Positions 7,089-16,400 are shown, numbered from the stretch's first letter. The stretch: DNA of 37,388 nt from Pseudomonadales bacterium (GCA_028281605.1 JANQJO010000040.1:1-37388); one strand, 5' to 3'. Numbers and translations are program-made. The notes: generated by a model from the letters alone, not told the origin.

Positions 7089-9503
7089 ATGCTAATTGAC
7101 CAAGAGCATTGTAAGCAAGCCGTTGGAAAACTCATCGAGGATTTGAATCAAGATAAATTTGATCGACTCAAATCCTTAAAATTAAAAGCTGACGTACCAG
7201 AGAAGCAGACAGAGGCTGCTAACATTTTACTGCTGCTGGATTGGCTGAAGGCGCAAAAAGCCTTTAACTTAGGGCATCAGTTATTACATTTCGCTCGTAA
7301 AGCACATCGAAGTGGTCAATTTGAAGCTACGCTCGAAGAGCTTAAAAAGTTTCGTCAACAACAAGCGCTTTGCACCTATAAAGACAATGAAATTGTGACA
7401 GAAGAAGGTTTGCAGGCAGCACTTAATATACTTAATTCTGATCAGAATGACTTGCTTGAGGAAACGTGTGATCAAGAAACACTTGGTATCGCTGGCGCTA
7501 TTTATAAAAGAATGTGGGAGGTTGATCCACGCATACATCATTTAGAATTGGCTTATCAATACTACCACCGAGGTTATCTTATTTTTAAAACAGGTCAAAA
7601 TAGTGGAGATGATAATGGTTACACCGGTATTAACGCTGCTTTTATATTGGATTTGATTGGCAGTCAGATTGGACCTTTATGGCATAAGTTAAATGAGCCT
7701 TGTGATGATCAGCTTTCATTGCAACAGCAAGCCGATGAAATTCGAAGTAATATTGTTACTATCCTGTCACACCGTGTTGAACCCATACTTCAAAACATGC
7801 AAGATCTTAAAAAAAATATGGCTGCCAACCTTTGGTTGGTGCAAACACTTATAGAGGCCTATTTTGGTTTAGAGCGTTATGATGAAGCAAAACCGTTGGT
7901 TGAAGCTATTAAAAAAGCTGATGTACAACAATCATGGCAGCGTGAAACGTTTATTAGGCAACTGGCTATTTTGGTGCGATTGCGTAAGAAGGTTACCCCC
8001 AAAGATAAAAATTTTTACGAAGATAGTGGTGTTCAGCTGATTGGTGAGTTAATTAATCCATCTGTAGACTCTATTGAAGGCCTTTTTATAGGAAAAGTAG
8101 GCTTGGCACTCTCAGGTGGTGGGTTTAGAGCGTCCCTGTTTCATTTGGGAGTTTTAGCGAAGTTAGCAGAATATGATGTACTGCGTCACATAGAAGTTAT
8201 TTCTTGTGTCTCAGGAGGTTCAGTTGTTGGCGCGCATTATTATTTAGCGCTTAAAAAGCGTTTAGAAGCTTCTACAGGTCGGTTGACTCGTCAATGTTAT
8301 ATTGAGTTGGTTGATGAGGTGATTACCACGTTTGTAGCAGGGGTTCAGCAAGATATTAGAACCAAAGCTATGTTGCAGTTTTGGCGTAGAACGGAAAGGG
8401 CTGCTGAACTGTTTGAAGAATATTTTTATGCTAAGATAGACCCTTTGCCTAATCATGAACCCCATATGACCTGTGATTTAAAAATCAACCCTGAGGGTCA
8501 GGAAAACTTTAATCCTACACTGGATAATTGGAATCGTTATGCTAAGGTTCCTATTCTTATTTTAAATGCAACGACCTTTAATACTGGTCATAATTGGCAA
8601 TTTACAGCTTCTTGGATGGGGGAACCTAAAGCTTATATTGAAGATGATATTGATGCGCTTGCTCGCCTACGCAGAATGTGGTACCAAGAGGCGCCATTAC
8701 CTTATAAAAACAAAGGTATCAGTTTAGGCAGAGCTGTAGCTGCATCGGCCTGTGTCCCTGTGATTTTTAAACCAATTAAACTTAAAGGCTTATATCCAAA
8801 TAAAGTAGTGCAGTTGATTGACGGGGGAGTACGAGAAAACCAAGGTATCTTTGGGTTGTTTGAACAAAGTTGTGATGTGTTGTTAGTCAGCGATGGTTGT
8901 GGTCAGTTAGATGATCAAAAGAGTCCAAGTAAAAGTTGGGTCAACGCTTTTAAAAGGGCAAGCGATATTACCATGCAAGCCGTGCGTTCGGCGTACTATA
9001 AACAGATTATGGATCGTAATCATAATGGTAAGCTGAGAGCCTCCATGTATGTTCATCTAAAAAAAGAGCTCGAAGCAGTACCTATTGATTGGGTTGGTTC
9101 AGGCAAACAGTGTTCTACTGACTCTATTGCAGATGTGGGTATAACCAGCTATGGCATCCCGAAGAATATTCAAAAATATCTAGCAGAGGCTCGAACAGAT
9201 TTAGATAGCTTTGATGATGTTGAAATGTATGCTTTAATGCTCAGTGGTTATCGTATGACAGAGAAATCTTTGCCGAACTCGATCGATAGTTTGCCGATAG
9301 ATGTTTGCAGTAGCAGTCACCAATGGCAATTTTTACAGTTAGAACAGAGTTTAGAGTCAGGTGGTGATGACGCAGAGGCTGTTGTTAAAGAGCTTGCTTA
9401 CAGTCAATATTCGCATTTACGTGCTCAAATAAAATGGTGGGATAAGGCAAAAGAAAGGATTAAATCCTGGGCTAACAATAACATTCATTTCGTTAAGTCG
9501 TAA
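7089..9503 (+). CDS. TPR-like sensor domain fused to patatin-like phospholipase
   Basis: 804 residues; an AGGA-containing ribosome site lies just upstream. Residues 1-~310 are helical and clearly related to the C-terminal half of the preceding protein: ETLGIAGAIYK (130-140), a GYTGINAA segment, and a final W-x-x-ETF-x-RQL block near 283-291. Residues ~335-640 are a patatin phospholipase: oxyanion loop GGGFR (343-347), nucleophile S375 in CVSGGS, and catalytic D578 in a DGG motif. The ~165-residue C-terminal tail is not assigned. Patatins hydrolyse acyl chains of membrane lipids and are known killing effectors in bacterial defence (for example CapV in CBASS). By inference the upstream TIR-like enzyme makes or removes a nucleotide sensed by the helical domain, which unleashes lipase activity. 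A general lipid-metabolic role is less likely given the fused sensor. Confidence 0.88.
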   Translation: MLIDQEHCKQAVGKLIEDLNQDKFDRLKSLKLKADVPEKQTEAANILLLLDWLKAQKAFNLGHQLLHFARKAHRSGQFEATLEELKKFRQQQALCTYKDNEIVTEEGLQAALNILNSDQNDLLEETCDQETLGIAGAIYKRMWEVDPRIHHLELAYQYYHRGYLIFKTGQNSGDDNGYTGINAAFILDLIGSQIGPLWHKLNEPCDDQLSLQQQADEIRSNIVTILSHRVEPILQNMQDLKKNMAANLWLVQTLIEAYFGLERYDEAKPLVEAIKKADVQQSWQRETFIRQLAILVRLRKKVTPKDKNFYEDSGVQLIGELINPSVDSIEGLFIGKVGLALSGGGFRASLFHLGVLAKLAEYDVLRHIEVISCVSGGSVVGAHYYLALKKRLEASTGRLTRQCYIELVDEVITTFVAGVQQDIRTKAMLQFWRRTERAAELFEEYFYAKIDPLPNHEPHMTCDLKINPEGQENFNPTLDNWNRYAKVPILILNATTFNTGHNWQFTASWMGEPKAYIEDDIDALARLRRMWYQEAPLPYKNKGISLGRAVAASACVPVIFKPIKLKGLYPNKVVQLIDGGVRENQGIFGLFEQSCDVLLVSDGCGQLDDQKSPSKSWVNAFKRASDITMQAVRSAYYKQIMDRNHNGKLRASMYVHLKKELEAVPIDWVGSGKQCSTDSIADVGITSYGIPKNIQKYLAEARTDLDSFDDVEMYALMLSGYRMTEKSLPNSIDSLPIDVCSSSHQWQFLQLEQSLESGGDDAEAVVKELAYSQYSHLRAQIKWWDKAKERIKSWANNNIHFVKS

Positions 9504-9518
9504 GGGTACTAACAATTT

Positions 9519-9560
9519 GGGCTTGGTCAAAACTAAGGAATGGTCACGAAATAACTTTGA
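9519..9560. repeat. Remnant ends of two repeat families
   Basis: Positions 9519-9538 read GGGCTTGGTCAAAACTAAGG, close (17 of 20) to the inverted-repeat end of the element at 15769-16242. Overlapping it, 9537-9560 repeats the left arm of the hairpin at 2234 (22 of 24 positions), but neither loop core nor right arm follows. Both look like decayed scraps trapped between the convergent patatin and plsB genes. Confidence 0.55.
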
Positions 9561-9564
9561 TTTA

Positions 9565-12045
9565 TCACTGCACCCCCGTACCTAAATGTTTAACATCATC
9601 CCCCAGTAGTTGATAAGTTTGCTTTTGTAAAACCGTTATTTCTGGCGCCAACATCAATTCCGATGTCTGGGACCATTGCACCCATTTAAGATCTCGCAGC
9701 GTACCTATGGCGGCACTGATTAAACGTTTATCAAAAAACTCTGGGGCATTAAATTCTAATAATAAAGCGATTCTTTGCGCCGACAAACAGACCTCTCTCT
9801 CTAACTGCTGGCAAGTAATAGATTCACCCAATCTCTTTTGCAACAGTGCAAATAAAATATGATAACGTTCCAAGCTGTGATAGGCGCAAGCTGCAAGTAA
9901 GGATAATTGAAAAAAAGCCATCGAGCCCAACTCTGGCTTCACCCATTGCCCAGTCGAAACGTTTCTTTTTATCACACTAACCGTACAAAAATAATTCATA
10001 ATCTCAAAGATTTGCGACTCCAATTCTTGTTCAGAGTATTTCAAAGTCAACTCTGTTTTCAATAAAGGATAAATTAATACTATAAATTCGATTAAATCCT
10101 CCTTAGAACAACGAACATGATTTAACACAAAACAAGCACATAAAGCAGGCAAAATCAAAGTATGCAAAACGTTATTACGAAAATAAGTCATCAGTAAAGC
10201 CGTGGCTTCATTTGATTTGATAATATCTCCTAATAAATGATGGTGTCGAACCATTAAGCCCAAACCAATACAATAGTCTATCACTTCTTTTGATTTTTTC
10301 TTGGTTACAACTGTATCACTGCTATAAGGCAATTTTTCAAACAAATCCTGATACCAAGCTATTTGTGCCGACATGGTGTACTCATCCAGCGCCAATTTTG
10401 GTGTAGCTAACAAGACCAAACTGGCTAAATTTACCGCTTCAACAATCACGCTTTGATTGATCCCTGAAACAATCAAATCACCTATTTCTCCCACACAACC
10501 TTTTACCCAAGTAGCTTTAGCCACGGCTTCATGAGAAAGCTGACGCCAATCAGAGCAATATTCAGACAAGATCGAGTCCAAACTAATCGGTGTACCAAAA
10601 TTAACATGAACTTTACCAAATTGATTTTTGGTTTTCATGAAAGCGCGCAAGATATCTCTCCAGCTCTCTGGTCTTTTCTTTTTGCCTAACAACTCTTTAA
10701 TGTATGTTTTACCTTCAAACAATTTTTCATAACCAATATACACGGGCACAAACATTAAAGGCTTTTCGCAATAAGAGACATAGCTCTTTAAAGTCATAGA
10801 TAACATTCCATGCCTAGGTGGTAACAATCTGCCAGAACGACTTCTTGTCCCCTCTATAAAATACTCAATGGAAAATCCTTTGCGTAAAACCGTATGTACA
10901 TATTCATGTAACACAGCACTGTATAGCGCATTATCTTTAAAACTTCTACGTAAAAAGAAAGCACCCCCTCTACGCAAAATTGATCCTAGAACTGGAATAT
11001 TCAAATTGGTGCCCGCAGCAATATGAGGCGGGACTAAACCAGCGTTAAAAACCACATAAGACAATAGCAAGTAATCTACATGACTCCTATGGCACGGCAC
11101 ATAAATAATCGCATGATCAGCCGCTACCGTTTTGAGTCTTTGTAAATTATATATTTCAATTCCTTCATAAATTCGATTCCACAGCCACGACAAAAACACA
11201 TCATAGAGCCTGATCACAGAATAAGAATAATCAGCCGCGATTTCTATCACGTACTCTCTGGTTTTATCTTCTAGTTTTTTCACTTCCAGATTTTTATCAG
11301 CCATTTCGATTTGTATTGACCGCAACACTTGACTGGACGTTAAAATTTGATTACTTAAAAGTCTTTTATGAGATAAGTCCGGTCCAATAATAGCCTCTCT
11401 TTGCCGTCTAAAATGTACTCTTAACACTCTAAATAGCTTACGCTGCATTCTCTGCGAAGAAGCATTGCTCTCCATTAACTCATTAACCCAAATAGGTGCA
11501 CTGATATTTAACAGTGTCTCTCTCCCGTGAAAAACCATCATAAAGAGTTTGCGTAAAACACTGGGAGCGGACCAAGTATCACTAAAAATAATCTTCCAAA
11601 AAGAGCGTTCTTTATCTGGTGTACGCCCCCAATAAACACTCACAGGAATCAATCGTATATTGGATACAACCCCAGATTGCACCTGCTCAATCACTTCTTG
11701 TAATATTTCAGGGCTACGCAAAGGCAGTTTACCTCTGATAATATCAGGCATTTCTGGTCTTCTGAGAAAAATTAATTTGCCTGACAAATTGGTCGATAAC
11801 TTTGAAGAAAGTGATCTCAATACGGCTGGTTTAGGCAAGCCTAGCTTTTGGTATTGCTCAGCAAACACCATGACATCACTGTACGATTTATTTTGAAAAA
11901 CGTAACAGGTCGTAGTGCCATCTACGGCTAAATTTTCCGGAAATTGTGACACTTTAACCTTAGTCATAACACGCAAAAAACACACAATCAACCATAACCA
12001 AACTTTCAAACAAATAGCTTTCAATGATACATACAGCTTACTCAA
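9565..12045 (-). CDS. plsB: Glycerol-3-phosphate 1-O-acyltransferase PlsB
   Basis: 826 residues, the length expected of the large gammaproteobacterial PlsB (about 800). It transfers an acyl chain to sn-1 of glycerol-3-phosphate, the first step of phospholipid synthesis, at the inner face of the cytoplasmic membrane. The acyltransferase box HRSHVD (319-324, catalytic H319 and D324) is intact. So are the substrate-binding block FFLRRSF, EGTRSRSGR (398-406) and the later VPVYIGYEKL segment. Translation starts with TTG: GAGGA lies 9 nt upstream and there is no in-frame ATG nearby. A small membrane-protein gene lies 67 bp upstream on the same strand and is probably co-transcribed. Confidence 0.97.
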   Translation of the reverse strand: MSKLYVSLKAICLKVWLWLIVCFLRVMTKVKVSQFPENLAVDGTTTCYVFQNKSYSDVMVFAEQYQKLGLPKPAVLRSLSSKLSTNLSGKLIFLRRPEMPDIIRGKLPLRSPEILQEVIEQVQSGVVSNIRLIPVSVYWGRTPDKERSFWKIIFSDTWSAPSVLRKLFMMVFHGRETLLNISAPIWVNELMESNASSQRMQRKLFRVLRVHFRRQREAIIGPDLSHKRLLSNQILTSSQVLRSIQIEMADKNLEVKKLEDKTREYVIEIAADYSYSVIRLYDVFLSWLWNRIYEGIEIYNLQRLKTVAADHAIIYVPCHRSHVDYLLLSYVVFNAGLVPPHIAAGTNLNIPVLGSILRRGGAFFLRRSFKDNALYSAVLHEYVHTVLRKGFSIEYFIEGTRSRSGRLLPPRHGMLSMTLKSYVSYCEKPLMFVPVYIGYEKLFEGKTYIKELLGKKKRPESWRDILRAFMKTKNQFGKVHVNFGTPISLDSILSEYCSDWRQLSHEAVAKATWVKGCVGEIGDLIVSGINQSVIVEAVNLASLVLLATPKLALDEYTMSAQIAWYQDLFEKLPYSSDTVVTKKKSKEVIDYCIGLGLMVRHHHLLGDIIKSNEATALLMTYFRNNVLHTLILPALCACFVLNHVRCSKEDLIEFIVLIYPLLKTELTLKYSEQELESQIFEIMNYFCTVSVIKRNVSTGQWVKPELGSMAFFQLSLLAACAYHSLERYHILFALLQKRLGESITCQQLEREVCLSAQRIALLLEFNAPEFFDKRLISAAIGTLRDLKWVQWSQTSELMLAPEITVLQKQTYQLLGDDVKHLGTGVQ

Positions 12046-12112
12046 TGCTATATTTCCTCACTCATCAGTCGTCATGGCCATAAACAGCCAACCATAAGAA
12101 CAAGCCTATTGA

Positions 12113-12406
12113 TTAATCTTTTCCACTGGGTTTAGACAACGCCTCTGCCAACATCACTTTTTGCTTTCGGGTCAGTTTTTCATTGCCGCCCCCCAACATT
12201 TTCTGTGGGCTCATAAACCAAAAAAGTATCCCGATCAACCAAAGAGGCAATAACCAATACAACAAGTCCAACTCACGCTGCGTACTATAAGGAAGATCGG
12301 GCAACCATGCTATAGAGTTACAAAAAACAATTGCACTTGATCGCAAAATACCTAACCAAAGCAAAATACATAATAAAAAGTAGAGTTTTCTCTTTAAATA
12401 TTTCAT
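12113..12406 (-). CDS. Small two-helix membrane protein
   Basis: 97 residues with two hydrophobic segments (about 8-30 and 47-66) separated by a short polar loop, then a basic soluble C-terminal tail containing a GGG run. I do not recognise the family. It lies directly upstream of plsB in the same direction, so a link to membrane lipid synthesis is possible but unsupported. No strong ribosome site is visible. It is divergent from the aspartoacylase gene, with 56 bp between the starts. Confidence 0.6.
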   Translation of the reverse strand: MKYLKRKLYFLLCILLWLGILRSSAIVFCNSIAWLPDLPYSTQRELDLLYWLLPLWLIGILFWFMSPQKMLGGGNEKLTRKQKVMLAEALSKPSGKD

Positions 12407-12462
12407 AATTTAGGATCTTAACTTCAATGAAAACACAAATATGGTTGACAAAGCTTTAAATA

Positions 12463-13353
12463 ATGCCTGACATCAATAATGTCTTAATAGTAGGAGGTAC
12501 CCATGGTAATGAGCTTACAGGGGTTTACTTGGTGCAACACTGGTTAAGCACAAATAGTGCCCCTAAACCTTTAACCTTTACACCTCACTTTATGTTAGCC
12601 AACCCCGAGGCTATTCGTCAAAATCGCCGCTATATTGAACGAGATTTAAACAGATGCTTTATTCAAGAGGAACTAGAAGACAATAGCAAAACACTGCTTG
12701 AAGAGAAGCTTGCTAAAAGTATCACGCAAAAATTTGGTTCTTCCTCTGACAAGCCTTCAGATTTCATCATAGATTTACATACAACCACCAGCAACATGGG
12801 CATCACCCTGGTATTTCATAGAAAAAGCTCGTTAATACAAAAAATCACACAATACGTTAAAAATCAAATACCTAACGTATCTGTGGTCTATGAAGTTCGA
12901 ACGGAAGCACAAAGCCCTTATTTATTTTCTCTTGGCAAAGCAGGAGGTATTCTTGTTGAAATCGGCCCTACACCACAAGGCATGGTTCGAGCCGATATAT
13001 TCAAAGCCATGCAGGAAACCGTACTAGTCATCTTGCAATGCCTAGATAAATACAATCAAAACGCTATAGAATTAGATGAGGCTTCCCCTCTAGAAGTTTA
13101 CAAAGTTGTGGGTAAAAAGCAATTACCCACAGATCAAGCAGGCAACTTACTCGGTACAATCCACCCAAAGCTACAAGACCAAGATTACAAGCTATTAAAA
13201 CCTGGAGACCCCATGTTTTACTTCTTTAGTGGTGAAACTGTTGTCTATCAGGGGGAACCTGTTTACCCAATCTTCACCAATGAAGCTGCCTATTATGACC
13301 AAGCCGGTGGTTTTTCTATGACCATTAAAGAAAAAATTCCTATAATGAAATAG
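12463..13353 (+). CDS. Aspartoacylase / succinylglutamate desuccinylase family amidohydrolase
   Basis: 296 residues, typical for aspartoacylase. It is a zinc carboxypeptidase-fold enzyme that hydrolyses N-acyl amino acids such as N-acetylaspartate. Zinc ligands H14 and E17 in GGTHGNE and H106 in IDLHTTTSNMG are present, with the RDLNRCF substrate-binding segment and catalytic-type E166 in VEIGPT. The C-terminal barrel contains YPIFTNEAAYYDQAGG, characteristic of the aspartoacylase branch rather than AstE. No good ribosome site precedes the ATG, so the message may be leaderless or weakly translated. Acetylaspartate is not a common bacterial metabolite, so the true substrate may be another N-acyl acidic amino acid. 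No arginine-catabolism genes are nearby. Confidence 0.85.
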   Translation: MPDINNVLIVGGTHGNELTGVYLVQHWLSTNSAPKPLTFTPHFMLANPEAIRQNRRYIERDLNRCFIQEELEDNSKTLLEEKLAKSITQKFGSSSDKPSDFIIDLHTTTSNMGITLVFHRKSSLIQKITQYVKNQIPNVSVVYEVRTEAQSPYLFSLGKAGGILVEIGPTPQGMVRADIFKAMQETVLVILQCLDKYNQNAIELDEASPLEVYKVVGKKQLPTDQAGNLLGTIHPKLQDQDYKLLKPGDPMFYFFSGETVVYQGEPVYPIFTNEAAYYDQAGGFSMTIKEKIPIMK

Positions 13354-13403
13354 GATTCATACCTGTATTTGCATTTAATTTAGTCGATTAATGACAAGCA
13401 ATA

Positions 13404-13438
13404 AGTAAAGCCCTTTACAAGCGGAGTAAAGCCCTTTA
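13404..13438. promoter_or_regulatory. Tandem 14-bp half-palindromic repeat, possible operator
   Basis: AGTAAAGCCCTTTA occurs at 13404-13417 and again at 13425-13438, exactly 21 bp apart (two helical turns). Each unit contains the imperfect palindrome TAAAG-CC-CTTTA. The pair lies 54 bp upstream of the GGDEF-EAL gene start, where a regulator could bind twice on one DNA face. The role is inferred; no cognate regulator is visible. Confidence 0.35.
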
Positions 13439-13491
13439 AGTTAGAGCTTGACTCATACATAGTTGCTTTAAGTAGATACAAGGAATTATCT

Positions 13492-15756
13492 ATGGAGAAT
13501 AACAAAAAGGGGAACGCAGAAAAAGGTATACAATACATAGGATCTACACTGAATGCTGACACATACGTTATACAAGCCTACACGAACATCCTAGAAGCAG
13601 CCAGCAAAATCAGCAATAGTACTTACGCATTTTTATACGAATATTGCCAAGCTATTACTGATAATGATCTATACCCAGCTCTAAAAACCTGTATCGTTTT
13701 AGTCGCTGATGCTTTCGATCACCAACATAATCCCAACAGTTGGATTACAATCTTTTCAAATCCCCCTCTCCTCACTCAAGGACTCTTAGGCAATGCTCTA
13801 AAGCAAGGGCATTTAGAAATACATGAAGAACCCGTACCAGCCCACATTGTGGCTTCATTTCCAAGCAATCGTCCATACATTCAAAATACGCTTTTATTTC
13901 CTCTGCTTGAAAATGAGAAGCTCATCGCTCTCATTGTTCTAGCCAATTGTACAACAGCTTACACTGATACAATGATTCAGCAGATCACTCCATTAATTAA
14001 TACTGAATACCAAGAAAAAAAAAGATCACTAGCACAAAAAATACCACCTTATGAAGGCTCTACTCAAGTGTTACAACTCAAAAACCAACTAGAAGAAAAT
14101 TTACAACGATTTCAAGTCCTAACAGATTTAGCACCTATCGGTATTTTGCAACTCAATACAACCTGGGAATGTATTTACGCCAACAAGCGTTGGCTTGAAA
14201 TTTGTGGAAAAACTTCAGCAGAATCAAAACACTCCAGATGGCTAGATGCAATACACCCTGAAGATGTTTACGACGTCCTCTCTGAGCTTCGCGAAAAAAT
14301 CACTCAAGGTCAATTTTTTTTCAACAAGTTCCGACTGCAAAATAATTTAGGCCAGATTATTTGGGTAGAAGTACATGCCAGACCTACTTATTCAACACAG
14401 GGCTATCAGAACGGTTTCATTGCCACTTTTTCTGATATCACAGATCACCACCGAACCAAAGAAAAACTCAAGCAAGTCACACAAACTGACCTACTTACTG
14501 GGCTGGTCAACAGGCAAATTTTCATTCAATTTCTAGAAAATGCCATTAAATATGCGAAGCAAGACTATAAACTTGGTTTATTCCACTTAAATTTAGATGC
14601 CTTTAAATCCATTAATGATGCTTTAGGCCATATTGCAGGAGATCGGCTCTTACAAAAAGTAGCAGAACGCTTAACCAAATGTGTAGCCTCTGAAGCCATG
14701 GTAGCACGACTGGGGAGCGATGAATTTGCTGTTCTCATACAAGGTATTGTCGACGATAAAATCATGGCCACCGTTTCTGATAACATTTTAAAATCCATGG
14801 TAGAACCTATAGAAATCTATAACCAAGAAATCATTATTACCGCCAGTATTGGAGTCACATACACTTATAATCAGTCAGAATCAGCCGAAACTTTACTAAA
14901 AAAAGCCAGGCTGGCATTATATTTGGCTAAATCCAATGGCCGCAACAATTATCAATTTTACTCACCCGCTTTATTTAGATTACCTCAAAAAAGATTCAAC
15001 TTAGCTAATAGCCTACATTCGGCCTTAAACAAGGATGAGTTTGCACTGCATTACCAATTACAAGGCGATATCAAAACTAATCAAGTTAAAGGCTTAGAAG
15101 CTTTATTGCGTTGGCAACACCCTCAAAAAGGCGAAATAAAACCTAAAGAGTTTATTCCATTACTCGAAAACAATGGTCTTATCCAAGAAATAGGCCGCTG
15201 GGTATTTGAAACAGCTTGTTACCAATTTGCATCATGGACAGAACAAGGGCTCATCAATCAAGACACACATATTTCAGTCAATGTTTCTCCACACCAACTA
15301 CGTGATCGATCTCTATTACCTTTTATAAGAAATTTATTGAACACTACTAAGCTAGTACCACAAGGCATTGTCTTAGAAATTACAGAGTCCGTTTTATTTG
15401 ACAACTTTAAACACACCAAACATCTCTTCAAACAGCTCAAAGATCTGGGTATACAAATAGCAATCGACGATTTTGGAACGGGTTACTCCTCTCTGACCTA
15501 TCTAAAAAAATTTCCAATTGATTTTATTAAAATAGACCGATCGTTTGTCCGAGATTTACTGTCAGACCCGGAAGATACTGCTATTACCAAAGCTGTCATC
15601 GCGCTAGGCAACTCCTTAAACTTAAAGGTCATCGCAGAAGGTGTAGATAGCTTAAAAAAATTAAACTTTCTACACAAACTGGGTTGTCATTGGTATCAAG
15701 GATTTTATCTATCAAAACCTAAACCAGCCTCCATTTTATTTAAAGAAAGCATGTAG
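13492..15756 (+). CDS. GAF-PAS-GGDEF-EAL cyclic-di-GMP signalling protein
   Basis: 754 residues, no transmembrane segment, so cytoplasmic. Order: GAF-like sensor (about 30-175), PAS with PAC (about 205-320), GGDEF (about 325-490), EAL (about 500-750). AAGGAA at 13480-13485 supports the ATG. The GGDEF signature reads GSDEF (408-412), with Ser in the second glycine position, which usually weakens or abolishes cyclase activity; the domain may only bind GTP. The EAL domain looks catalytic: E536 in EALLRW, N597, E629 in LEITES, the DDFGTGYS loop (659-666) and FIKIDRSFV. The most likely net activity is c-di-GMP phosphodiesterase, controlled by ligand or redox signals through GAF/PAS. It is monocistronic. 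The stop is 12 bp from an inverted-repeat element. Confidence 0.93.
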   Translation: MENNKKGNAEKGIQYIGSTLNADTYVIQAYTNILEAASKISNSTYAFLYEYCQAITDNDLYPALKTCIVLVADAFDHQHNPNSWITIFSNPPLLTQGLLGNALKQGHLEIHEEPVPAHIVASFPSNRPYIQNTLLFPLLENEKLIALIVLANCTTAYTDTMIQQITPLINTEYQEKKRSLAQKIPPYEGSTQVLQLKNQLEENLQRFQVLTDLAPIGILQLNTTWECIYANKRWLEICGKTSAESKHSRWLDAIHPEDVYDVLSELREKITQGQFFFNKFRLQNNLGQIIWVEVHARPTYSTQGYQNGFIATFSDITDHHRTKEKLKQVTQTDLLTGLVNRQIFIQFLENAIKYAKQDYKLGLFHLNLDAFKSINDALGHIAGDRLLQKVAERLTKCVASEAMVARLGSDEFAVLIQGIVDDKIMATVSDNILKSMVEPIEIYNQEIIITASIGVTYTYNQSESAETLLKKARLALYLAKSNGRNNYQFYSPALFRLPQKRFNLANSLHSALNKDEFALHYQLQGDIKTNQVKGLEALLRWQHPQKGEIKPKEFIPLLENNGLIQEIGRWVFETACYQFASWTEQGLINQDTHISVNVSPHQLRDRSLLPFIRNLLNTTKLVPQGIVLEITESVLFDNFKHTKHLFKQLKDLGIQIAIDDFGTGYSSLTYLKKFPIDFIKIDRSFVRDLLSDPEDTAITKAVIALGNSLNLKVIAEGVDSLKKLNFLHKLGCHWYQGFYLSKPKPASILFKESM

Positions 15757-15768
15757 CTTGTCATAAAA

Positions 15769-16242
15769 GGCTTTGTCAAAACTGAGTCGATATGGCTGGC
15801 TAACTTGAGCGTTTTTTGATTATAACATTCAAGTTGCACGGATGATCCTATCATGAAATGTTCTCTTTGCTTCTCTTCAGAAACTCGTTTACTGAAATAA
15901 AAAACCAACCTTCTATTGATAAAAAATCAGAACTTTACCCTGCCATAGCCAATATTTTACCGTGAAAATGCGATTTTCATCACCTAGGGTGACGAAAATC
16001 GCATCGCTCATGGCTGTTTTCCAAATGCTATTCACCGTGATATAAAGTATAAAAACAACATCATTGAATCCGATCATTATGGAATAAAATGTCGCTATAG
16101 AGTGATGATAAGGGTTTAAGAGTCCCTTTACTGGATTGAAGTTGTGTACGATGTTTGAGGAAGTGAGAGAATTTTTATCTACGAAAAAAATAGTTTTGAA
16201 AAGCTCGAAGTTATCTTTTCTTGACTCAGTTTTGACAAAGCC
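15769..16242. mobile_element. 474-bp non-autonomous element with 20-bp terminal inverted repeats
   Basis: GGCTTTGTCAAAACTGAGTC at 15769-15788 is repeated perfectly in reverse complement at 16223-16242. Nothing inside encodes a recognisable transposase, so this is a MITE-like or internally deleted insertion sequence. I see no convincing target-site duplication. A 22-bp segment near the right end (16135-16156) recurs at 17040-17061 with one difference, beside another degraded end. The interior also contains the 68-bp palindromic repeat at 15952-16019. It occupies most of the gene-free stretch 15757-16400. Confidence 0.65.
15952..16019 (+). repeat. 68-bp palindromic repeat, copy 1
   Basis: The unit holds a stem of 15 bp with one mismatch, formed by GCGATTTTCATCACC and GGTGACGAAAATCGC, flanked by TATTTTACCGTGAAA on one side and ATCGCTCATGGCTGTTTT on the other. 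The copy at 36373-36440 lies on the opposite strand and keeps both flanks. The stem is preserved with a G:C to A:T exchange, which supports selection or replication for the folded form. It could be a REP-like unit or the hairpin end of an IS200/IS605 element. Confidence 0.75.
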
Positions 16243-16400
16243 CCAAATTTCACGTAGGGTGTGAGCAGTTACCCCTAAATGAATTGTAATGGATTTAGTA
16301 AGAGAAAGGTAAGTGTCTAAATTGCCAATTGGCCGGTTGTTTCGGCTCTAATATGAATATGTTATGATGTCAAGCATAGCTTTGATAGGTGATGCCATTT

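Noticed and set aside
15705..15908. 67-codon leftward open frame in the inverted-repeat element as a transposase remnant
   Set aside because: No DDE or other transposase motif is visible, and it extends past the terminal repeat into the EAL gene, so it is probably a chance frame.
16363..16368. TATGAT as the -10 box of the chalcone-isomerase-like gene
   Set aside because: The only -35-like TTGTTT is 20 bp away, too far for a confident promoter.
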